Below, in pieces: positions 1 to 5,541 of a stretch of 5,541 bases of DNA. The DNA is from Deltaproteobacteria bacterium (GTDB lineage Bacteria > Desulfobacterota > Desulfarculia > Desulfarculales > Desulfarculaceae). The DNA lies in the NCBI GenBank assembly GCA_021815655.1, contig JAKAGJ010000185.1, forward strand, positions 1 through 5,541. Reading direction: 5' to 3'. A program made the translations under genes and the position numbers. A model generated the notes under the pieces. That model was not told the origin of the DNA. It made no database searches and saw nothing but the letters and a program-made list of their open reading frames with translations. Numbering within the stretch: position 1 is the stretch's first letter; each line of letters begins with the position of its first letter.

Positions 1-1839
1 GCCTGGGCCCTGGGCGAGGTGCGCGGCTGCCTGGTGACGGCCACCCTCACCACGGTCTCGGTGCTGGTGCCGGTCCTGTTCCTCACCGGCCTGGCCCAGC
101 GCCTGTTCCAGGACTTTGCCTTCACCCTGGTGGCCTCGCTGCTCTATTCCCTGGCCACGGCCTTGTTGCTCCTGCCGGCGCTGTTGGTCTGGCGGGGGCG
201 GCGGCGCCCCCGCCAGACCGCGCGTCCGCCGGCCGAGGCCCCCCGCTATCGCCGGGCCCTGGAGGCCAGCCTGCATCGGCCGGCCTTGCTGGCGGGCCTG
301 GGGCTATTGGCCCTGGCTCTGGGCCTGGCCGGGCTGTGGCACCGGGGGGCGGCGCTGTTGCCCGAGGTGAGCGGCGGGCGGCTGCTCTGCCAGTTGCGCC
401 TGCCCCCGGAGAGCGGCCTGCCCATCTTGACCCGGGCCGTGGACCGCGCCGAGGAGTATCTGCGCGCCCAGCCCGCGGTGGCCTCCATCGTCACTCGGGC
501 CGGCGTGGACCCCCACGACTCCAGCGGCCAGGGCGGCGACCTGGGCCTGGACGCCGGGCGGCCCCACGAGGCCTTGCTTACCATCCAACTCAAGCCGGGC
601 CAGGGCCTGGGGCGCCAAGCCGAGGGGCTGCGCCTGAATCTTCGCCAGGGGCTGTTGGCCCTGGGCGGCGCCGAGGTGGAGGTGCTGCCGGCGGGCAATC
701 TCACCGAGCCGGGCCGCGAGGCCCTGGCCGCGCCCCAGCTTATGCGCCTGATGGGCGAAGACCTGCCAGAACTGACCGCCCTGGCCGCCAAGGTGCTGGA
801 GCGCCTGCGGGGGGTGCCGGGGCTCACGGGGCTCATGGCCGACGGCGCCGCCCAGAGCGGGCAGTTGCAGGTGCGCGTGGACCGCGACGCCGCCGCCACC
901 CAGGGCATCAACGTCAGCCAGGTGGCCCAGGAGCTGCGCCGGGCCGTGCAGGGCGAGGTGGCCGGCAAGCTCCTGGAGGGCGACCGCGAGACCGACATCT
1001 GCGTGCGCCTCTTGGCCGGCGACCGCCAGGACCCGGCCACCCTGGGGGAGCTGCCCTTGCGGAGCCAGACCGGCCATACCGTGCGCCTGCGCCAGGTTTC
1101 CAGCCTGGTGCCCGGCCAGGGTCCCCAGGAGATTCTGCGCCAGGAGCGCCGGCGCACGGTGCTGATCCGCGGCCAGGTCACGGGCCAGGCCTTCAGCCGG
1201 GGCCAGGACCAGGCCCTGGCCGCCGCCGCCCAGGTGGAGTTGCCCGCCGGCTACGAGCTGCGCCCCGGCAGCCAGAGCCTGGCCCTGGGCGAGTCCTTCA
1301 GCTCCCTGGGCGCGGCCCTGGGTTTGTCCCTGATGCTCATCTACGTCATCCTGGTGGTGCAGTTCGAGTCCCTGCGCTGGCCCCTGGTGATCCTCTTGGC
1401 CCTGCCGCCCTTGTGCCTGGGGCCGGCCCTGGCGCTGAACCTGGCGGGCCTGCCCCTTTCGGCCCTGGTGCTGCTGGGCTCGGTGGTGCTCATCGGCATG
1501 GCGGTCAACACCTCCATCCTGCTGGTGGACTACACCAACCAGCTGCGGCGCGCAGGCATGGAGCCAGCCCAGGCCCTGGCCCAGGCCGCCTTGGTGCGGC
1601 GCCGGCCCATCGTCATGACCACGCTGACCACCATCCTGGGCACCCTGCCCCTGGCCCTGGGCTGGGGCGCCGGGGCGGATTTGGCCCAGCCCCTGGCGCT
1701 GACCGTGGCCTCGGGGCTCTTGGTGTCCATCGCCGCCACCCTGCTTCTGGTGCCGGCCCTGTACCGCCTGTTCCTGGGCCGGGGCCGGGAGCAAAGCCAG
1801 GACCAAGCCCAGGACCTAACTCAGGACGAAGCCCGGTGA
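1..1839 (+). CDS. RND efflux transporter, HAE-1-like, first of a tandem pair (5' truncated)
   Basis: This is the C-terminal 612 residues of an inner-membrane proton-driven RND exporter. The frame is open at position 1 and begins inside the segment before TM5, so roughly the first 400 residues (TM1-TM4 and the first periplasmic loop) lie outside the window. In window residue numbers, TM5 is about 10-30, TM6 40-64, an Arg/Pro-rich cytoplasmic linker 65-94 and TM7 95-112. A large periplasmic domain follows (about 115-435), then TM8 437-457, TM9 461-483, TM10 488-511, TM11 537-556 and TM12 564-590. Family hallmarks include VVQFESLRWPL after TM8, GMAVNTSILLVDY in TM10 and RRRPIVMTTLTTILG leading into TM11. 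TM10 has Asn503 where AcrB has Lys940, a substitution I recognise from other HAE-1 proteins with a VNN-type motif. No heavy-metal (CzcA) signature was seen, so drugs, detergents or lipophilic compounds are likelier substrates, but this is inferred. The protein ends in a short Gln/Asp-rich repeat. Its stop overlaps the next gene's start. The GTG at position 19 is internal and not the real start. Confidence 0.93.
   Translation, partial: AWALGEVRGCLVTATLTTVSVLVPVLFLTGLAQRLFQDFAFTLVASLLYSLATALLLLPALLVWRGRRRPRQTARPPAEAPRYRRALEASLHRPALLAGLGLLALALGLAGLWHRGAALLPEVSGGRLLCQLRLPPESGLPILTRAVDRAEEYLRAQPAVASIVTRAGVDPHDSSGQGGDLGLDAGRPHEALLTIQLKPGQGLGRQAEGLRLNLRQGLLALGGAEVEVLPAGNLTEPGREALAAPQLMRLMGEDLPELTALAAKVLERLRGVPGLTGLMADGAAQSGQLQVRVDRDAAATQGINVSQVAQELRRAVQGEVAGKLLEGDRETDICVRLLAGDRQDPATLGELPLRSQTGHTVRLRQVSSLVPGQGPQEILRQERRRTVLIRGQVTGQAFSRGQDQALAAAAQVELPAGYELRPGSQSLALGESFSSLGAALGLSLMLIYVILVVQFESLRWPLVILLALPPLCLGPALALNLAGLPLSALVLLGSVVLIGMAVNTSILLVDYTNQLRRAGMEPAQALAQAALVRRRPIVMTTLTTILGTLPLALGWGAGADLAQPLALTVASGLLVSIAATLLLVPALYRLFLGRGREQSQDQAQDLTQDEAR
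1795..1830 (+). repeat. Degenerate 12-bp tandem repeat, three units, in the C-terminal tail of the first RND gene
   Basis: The hexamer CAGGAC occurs at 1798-1803, 1810-1815 and 1822-1827, exactly 12 bp apart and in phase with the codons. It encodes the tetrapeptides SQDQ, AQDL and TQDE, giving a hydrophilic cytoplasmic tail after TM12. The third unit also contains the AGGA that sits at ribosome-binding distance before the GTG start of the second RND gene. The units are imperfect outside the hexamer, so this may be an old duplication or chance within a low-complexity tail. Confidence 0.6.
1823..1826 (+). promoter_or_regulatory. Likely Shine-Dalgarno site for the second RND gene
   Basis: AGGA lies nine bases before the GTG at 1836, inside the last codons of the upstream gene. 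Together with the GTGA start/stop overlap (GTG 1836-1838, TGA 1837-1839) it supports GTG 1836 as the true start and translational coupling of the two transporters. Confidence 0.6.
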
Positions 1840-4800
1840 ACCGCCTTACCGCCCTGGTGCTGGGCCGTCCCCTGGGGGGGCTGGCGGTGTGCCTGGGCCT
1901 GGCCGTGCTGGGGCTGGTGGCCGCCAGCGGCCTGAACCTCAACCTGCTGCCCTCCACCCGCTACCCGGCGCTCACCGTCAACACCAGCCTGCCCGACGCC
2001 GGCCCCCAGGAGGTGGAGACGCTCATCACCCGCCCCCTGGAGGACGACCTGCGGGCCGTGGTGGGTGTGCGCAAGATATATTCCCGCTCCCGCCAGGGGC
2101 GCTCCGAGGTGACCCTGGAGCTGAACCCCGACTCCGACGTCTCGGAGGCGGCCCAGGACCTGCGCGGCCGCCTGCGCCGGCTGAAACCCAATCTGCCCTT
2201 TGACACCCGGCCGCCGGTTATCAGCCAGTACAGCCCATCGGAGCAGCCGGCGGCGGTGCTGGGAGTGACCGGCTCCCTGGACCTGGCCCAGGCCGGGGAC
2301 TGGGCGCGCACGGTGTTGGCCCCACGCCTCAGACGAGTGGAGGGCCTGGCCGAGGTGCAGATCAGCGGCGCCCCGGAGCCCGAGATCCAGGTGGAGTGCG
2401 ACCCCCAGCGCCTCACGGCCCTGGGCCTGAGCGTGCGCCAGGTGGCCCTGGCCATCAAGCACGGCAGCCAGGATTTGCCCTCGGGGGTGCTGAACCAGGG
2501 GCCCTACCGAGTGCCGCTGAAGGTGGCCGGCCAGGTGAAAAACGCCGCCGAGGTGGCCGAACTGCCCATCGTCGAGCATCCCGGGGGCGGGCTCTTGACC
2601 GTGGGCCAGGTGGCCTGGGTGCGCGCCGGCCACCGTCCGGCCCAGGAGATCACCCGCCTGGGCGGTAAGCCGGTGGTGACCCTGGGGCTTTACCAGGCCG
2701 CCGGCGGCAACCTGGGGCGGCTGTGGAGCCAGGTGCGCCGGGTCTTGGACGAAACCCCCCCGCCCGGCCCGGGCTCCCGGGTGGAGGTGGTCTACAGCCA
2801 GGCCCAGCTCCTGGGCGAGGCCCTGGAGCGCCTGGCCTGGATGGCGCTGATCGCCGCCCTGGCCGCCGCGGGGGTGCTGTATTTCTTCCTGCGCGACATC
2901 CCCTCCACCCTGGCGGCGCTGGCGGCCTTGCCCTTTTCCCTGGCCGTGGCGCTGCTCCTGGTGCGCCTTTCGGGCCTGGAGCTGGACATCATCTCCTTGA
3001 GCGGTCTGGCCCTGGCCATGGGCATCCTGCTGGACAACGCCGTGGTGGTGATCGAGTCGGTGCACGCCCGCTGGCAGGCCGGCCAGGAGCGCATGGCCGG
3101 GCTGCTAGAGGGCGTGGCCGAGGTGGCCCGGCCCATCGCCTTCGCCACCCTCACCACGGTGATGGGCTTTTTGCCCCTGGTGCTGGTTTCCACGCGGGTG
3201 CGCCAGAGCTTTGGGGGTTTTTTCTGGGGCCTGAGCTTGAGCCTGATGACCTCCCTGCTGGCGGCCCTGGTGTTGGTGCCGCTCTTGTTGCTCTACACCG
3301 GCCAGGGCTGGCGCCGCCGCCGGCGACGCTTCGAGGCGCCGGCGGTCTATGAAAAAGCCCTGGACTGGAGCCTGGCCCACCCCGGCCGCCTGGCCTTGCT
3401 GGCCTTGTTGGTGCTTTTGGCGGCCGCGGCCTTTACTCCGGGACTGAATTTCCAGAAGGGCAGCGGCCTGGCCTCCCAGGGCTTCTCGGTGCTGGTGGTC
3501 ATGCCGCCGGGCACGGCCAAGGAAGTCACCGACCCCCTGGTGCGCCAGGCCGAGGCCAAGGCCATGGGCGTGGCCGGGGTGCGGCGGGTGCACAGCCGGG
3601 TCTGGGGCAGCCAGGGGCGCATCACCGCCACCCTGGCCGGCGACAGCGCCGAGCAGGCGGCCCGCGCCCTGACCCAGGCCCGGGAACTGTTTAACGAGCA
3701 GGGGCCGGCGCAGTATCACGTGCTGCCCCTGCAAGAGGGCGGCCGGCACTCCACCCTGGCCCTCAACCTCTACGGCCCCAGCCTGGAGGGGCTGATGGCC
3801 CAATACCCCCAGGTGGCCCAGCGCCTCAAGGCCCTGCCCATGATCCGCGACGTGGTGGTGCGCATGGGCAGCCCGGCCCCCGAGCTGGAACTTAGGCTCA
3901 ACTCCCGCCTGCTGGGGCTCTACGGACTCACCACCGACGACGTGGCCCAGGAGGTGCGCGCCCACCTCTCGGGGCCGGTGGCGGTGCGCATCCCCGGCCA
4001 GGACCGGGAGATCGAGGTGCGGGTCTGGGGGCAGGGCGGCCCGCGGAACCAGGCCAACCTGGGGGCGGTCTTCGTGCCGGCCTCCGAGGGGCGTCTGGTG
4101 CCCTTGTCGGAGCTGGCCGAGCCCCATCTCGAGGCTCAACCCAGCGAGCTGATGCGCGAGGACCTGCGGCGGGTGGTGCGCCTGACCCTGGTCCTGGACC
4201 AGGCCGACACCCTGGATGCCGCCCGCCGGGTGCAGGCGCTCCTGGCCTCGCCGCCGCCACCACCGGGCTATGCCTGGCTTCTGGGCGAGGAGGTGGAGCG
4301 CATCCAAACCACCCGCCAGGAGATGCTCACCGGCGCGGGGCTGGCCCTGGTGCTGGCCTACCTCATCATGGTGGCGGCCACCGAGTCCCTGACCGCGCCC
4401 CTGGTGGTGCTCTGCGCGGCCCCCCTGGCCGGGGCCGGGGTGGTGGCGGCCTTGCGCCTTTTGGATTTGCCGGTGGACATGCCGGTGTACCTGGGCACCA
4501 TCATCCTGTGCGGCCTGGTGGTCAACGTGGGCATCGTGATGATCGACGCCATGGCCCGCCTGCGCGCTGGCGGGCTGCCTCCCGGCCAGGCCGCCCGCCA
4601 GGGGGCGCTCAGGCGCCTGCGGCCGGTGCTGATGACCACGCTGAGCACCACCGCCGCCAGCCTGCCGCTTTTGCTGGATCGGGGCACCGGCTCCTCCACC
4701 TGGGGACCCCTGGCCCTGACCCTGGCCGCCGGGCTGATCTCCTCGGCCCTGTTCGCCCTGGTGCTCACCCCCGCCCTGTATCCCCTGTCCGCCCGCCTGG

Positions 4801-4868
4801 AGCCCCAGGCTGATCCCCTGCCGGCCGGGGAGCCGGATGCTGATCCCCCGATCCGATTAAAGGTGTAG
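1836..4868 (+). CDS. RND efflux transporter, HAE-1-like, second of a tandem pair (complete)
   Basis: This is a complete 1010-residue RND exporter, close to the 1000-1050 usual for AcrB-like proteins. TM1 is about residues 13-30, followed by the typical LLPSTRYPALTVNTSLP stretch and a periplasmic domain to about 330. TM2 is about 333-352, TM3 358-380 and TM4 386-410, with TM5 and TM6 up to about 490. Six consecutive arginines (493-498) lie in the cytoplasmic linker before TM7 (518-535). The second periplasmic domain runs to about 830, and TM8 starts near 833; TM9-TM12 follow. TM4 carries LLDNAVVVIES: Asp400 matches AcrB Asp407, but Asn401 replaces Asp408. TM10 has Asn897 where AcrB has Lys940. 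RLRPVLMT (927-934) keeps the equivalents of AcrB Arg971 and Thr978. The absence of a CzcA-type DG motif in TM4 favours HAE-1 over metal export. GTG 1836 was chosen because it overlaps the upstream stop, has an AGGA in front and gives a proper TM1. The same frame stays open back to 336, but that translation is Gly/Pro/Arg noise inside the first gene. The likely role is as partner subunit of the upstream RND protein in a heteromeric pump. Confidence 0.94.
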   Translation: MNRLTALVLGRPLGGLAVCLGLAVLGLVAASGLNLNLLPSTRYPALTVNTSLPDAGPQEVETLITRPLEDDLRAVVGVRKIYSRSRQGRSEVTLELNPDSDVSEAAQDLRGRLRRLKPNLPFDTRPPVISQYSPSEQPAAVLGVTGSLDLAQAGDWARTVLAPRLRRVEGLAEVQISGAPEPEIQVECDPQRLTALGLSVRQVALAIKHGSQDLPSGVLNQGPYRVPLKVAGQVKNAAEVAELPIVEHPGGGLLTVGQVAWVRAGHRPAQEITRLGGKPVVTLGLYQAAGGNLGRLWSQVRRVLDETPPPGPGSRVEVVYSQAQLLGEALERLAWMALIAALAAAGVLYFFLRDIPSTLAALAALPFSLAVALLLVRLSGLELDIISLSGLALAMGILLDNAVVVIESVHARWQAGQERMAGLLEGVAEVARPIAFATLTTVMGFLPLVLVSTRVRQSFGGFFWGLSLSLMTSLLAALVLVPLLLLYTGQGWRRRRRRFEAPAVYEKALDWSLAHPGRLALLALLVLLAAAAFTPGLNFQKGSGLASQGFSVLVVMPPGTAKEVTDPLVRQAEAKAMGVAGVRRVHSRVWGSQGRITATLAGDSAEQAARALTQARELFNEQGPAQYHVLPLQEGGRHSTLALNLYGPSLEGLMAQYPQVAQRLKALPMIRDVVVRMGSPAPELELRLNSRLLGLYGLTTDDVAQEVRAHLSGPVAVRIPGQDREIEVRVWGQGGPRNQANLGAVFVPASEGRLVPLSELAEPHLEAQPSELMREDLRRVVRLTLVLDQADTLDAARRVQALLASPPPPPGYAWLLGEEVERIQTTRQEMLTGAGLALVLAYLIMVAATESLTAPLVVLCAAPLAGAGVVAALRLLDLPVDMPVYLGTIILCGLVVNVGIVMIDAMARLRAGGLPPGQAARQGALRRLRPVLMTTLSTTAASLPLLLDRGTGSSTWGPLALTLAAGLISSALFALVLTPALYPLSARLEPQADPLPAGEPDADPPIRLKV

Positions 4869-4936
4869 AAAAATTAATTTAAGCATGCTAACCTGAATCC
4901 CGATTAGGGTGTAAATGCCATGCGGAGTGGTCCCTC
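4869..4936. other. AT-rich intergenic gap between the pump operon and the peptidase gene
   Basis: By hand count 29 of these 68 bases are G or C, and only 14 of the first 42, against a much higher level in the flanking genes. It holds two perfect palindromes, AAATTAATTT (4871-4880) and AGCATGCT (4882-4889), almost back to back. A weak hairpin (4892-4896 with 4904-4908, including one G-T pair) has no following T-run, so no intrinsic terminator is supported. The composition suits a promoter for the downstream gene. The best -10-like match, TGTAAA at 4910-4915, has only a poor -35 partner, so I do not call a promoter. Confidence 0.5.
4924..4927 (+). promoter_or_regulatory. Shine-Dalgarno site of the peptidase gene
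   Basis: GGAG ends nine bases before ATG 4937. An in-frame TAA at 4889-4891 with no ATG, GTG or TTG between it and 4937 makes this ATG the first possible start. A textbook signal peptide immediately follows. Confidence 0.75.
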
Positions 4937-5541
4937 ATGAAACGCCGAGTCCTGCCCCTGCTGATTTTGTTAAGTATTTTAGTGGGATTGCTCTCTGCTC
5001 CCGCCTGGGCCGACGACCCGGTCAAGAGCAGCGACTACTTCAACATCCACTACGGCTCCTGGCAGGGCGTGGCCGACGCCATGACTCCCTACCTCAATGC
5101 CGCCTACACCTCCTCCCGCGACGTGCTGGGCTACACCAACCCTGGCTACGGCAAGATCGACGTCTACTTCTACAGCGACCCCAAAAGCGCCACCGCCGGC
5201 TACACCTATCCCGGCGAGAACGCCATCCACATAAATCTGCTTTACGGCAACGCGACCAACGATTCCTACCTGCGCAGCTACGGCAGCACCATGGCCCACG
5301 AAACCGGCCACGTGCTCTTTTTTCACGAGACCAAGGAGCAAAACCGCTACGCCTGGGGCAGCACCGGCGCGGCGGCCTATACCTGGATAACCGAGTCGCT
5401 TTCCTATTACATCGGTGACGTGGTTTATCCCTACGGCTCCCAGTACAGCAAGAACCAACTGGGCTCCATGTTCAACACCTATAGCCGCAACGGCACCCTG
5501 CGCAACACCTGGCTCAACTCCGGCGGCAACTACATGCTCAA
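4937..5541 (+). CDS. Secreted zinc metallopeptidase, Peptidase_MA (gluzincin)-like, 3' truncated
   Basis: The frame is open from ATG 4937 to the right edge (201 full codons), so the C-terminus is missing. Residues 1-25 form a Sec signal peptide: MKRR, a hydrophobic core VLPLLILLSILVGLL and a signal peptidase I site after AWA, leaving a mature start DDPVKSSDYF. No lipobox Cys is present, so the mature protein should be periplasmic or exported. The layout matches Peptidase_MA-like proteins: a YFNIHYGSW opening strand (34-42), a helix with LNAAYTSSRDVLGY, the strand KIDVYFYSD (73-81), then AIHINLLYG (96-104). MAHETGH follows, giving the zinc motif HExxH with His121, Glu122 (catalytic) and His125. 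WITESLSYYIGD (150-161) resembles the usual WxxEGxAxY segment and offers Glu153 as third zinc ligand. The mature part is rich in Tyr, Ser, Asn and Gly, as in many extracellular enzymes. The substrate is unknown. Its own promoter is likely, given the 68-base AT-rich gap, though read-through from the pump genes is possible. The metallopeptidase fold is well supported; the exact family assignment is inferred from pattern. Confidence 0.85.
   Translation, partial: MKRRVLPLLILLSILVGLLSAPAWADDPVKSSDYFNIHYGSWQGVADAMTPYLNAAYTSSRDVLGYTNPGYGKIDVYFYSDPKSATAGYTYPGENAIHINLLYGNATNDSYLRSYGSTMAHETGHVLFFHETKEQNRYAWGSTGAAAYTWITESLSYYIGDVVYPYGSQYSKNQLGSMFNTYSRNGTLRNTWLNSGGNYML

Noticed and set aside
336..1835. 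500-codon extension of the second transporter upstream of GTG 1836 in the same frame
   Set aside because: It lies within the first RND gene in another frame and translates to Gly/Pro/Arg-rich noise without any domain. The GTG overlap, AGGA and TM1 place the real start at 1836.
3215..3221. G GGT TTT slippery heptamer in the zero frame of the second transporter, within a G5T6 run
   Set aside because: A -1 shift would end at a stop at 3350-3352 after TM6 and yield a truncated pump with no sensible function. It is explained by Gly-Gly-Phe-Phe codons.
304..4307. Three successive long antisense frames (304-1806, 1821-3065, 3105-4307)
   Set aside because: They are Gln/His/Gly-rich mirror translations of GC-ending codons in the RND genes, with no recognisable domain. 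The sense strand has clear RND motifs throughout.
4826..4850. CGGGG/CCCCG inverted repeat near the end of the second transporter
   Set aside because: Five pairs around a 15-base loop inside coding sequence, with no T-run. This is expected by chance in GC-rich DNA.
4891..4910. Possible terminator hairpin after the pump operon
   Set aside because: The stem is only five pairs with a G-T wobble, and no T-run follows it.
4915..5418. 167-codon + strand frame starting at ATG 4915
   Set aside because: It overlaps the peptidase gene in a different frame and translates to Arg/His/Leu-rich low-complexity sequence. The frame from 4937 has a signal peptide, zinc motif and ribosome-binding site.

Overview
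The window is GC-rich DNA from a Gram-negative bacterium. Nearly all codons end in G or C, and non-coding frames stay open for hundreds of codons. All three genes are on the + strand. The GC-rich coding style and the tandem RND pumps would fit a deltaproteobacterial (Desulfobacterota-like) genome, but this is an impression and not a demonstrated assignment.

Positions 1-1839 hold the C-terminal 612 residues of an RND-family inner-membrane efflux transporter; its start lies outside the window. Its stop codon overlaps the GTG start of a second, complete RND transporter (1836-4868, 1010 residues). The overlap is GTGA, so the two are almost certainly translated together. Both resemble the HAE-1 (hydrophobe/amphiphile efflux) type. 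A pair of adjacent, unequal RND subunits suggests a heteromeric pump of the MdtB/MdtC or MuxB/MuxC kind. The periplasmic adaptor and outer-membrane channel such a pump needs are not in the window and would be expected upstream or elsewhere.

Positions 4869-4936 form a short intergenic gap that is clearly AT-richer than the rest. It contains two perfect short palindromes but no convincing terminator. A third gene starts at ATG 4937 and runs off the right edge, with 201 codons visible. It encodes a secreted protein with a clear signal peptide, an HExxH zinc motif (residues 121-125) and a downstream WxxES motif. It is best read as a gluzincin metallopeptidase of the Peptidase_MA type. It is the least ordinary gene here and is easily missed because its reading frame has no stop inside the window.

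Functionally, the two RND genes form one unit that exports small molecules across the envelope using proton motive force. The peptidase is probably separately transcribed, and no functional link to the pump can be shown. I found no RNA gene, CRISPR array, insertion sequence or clearly new multi-gene system.
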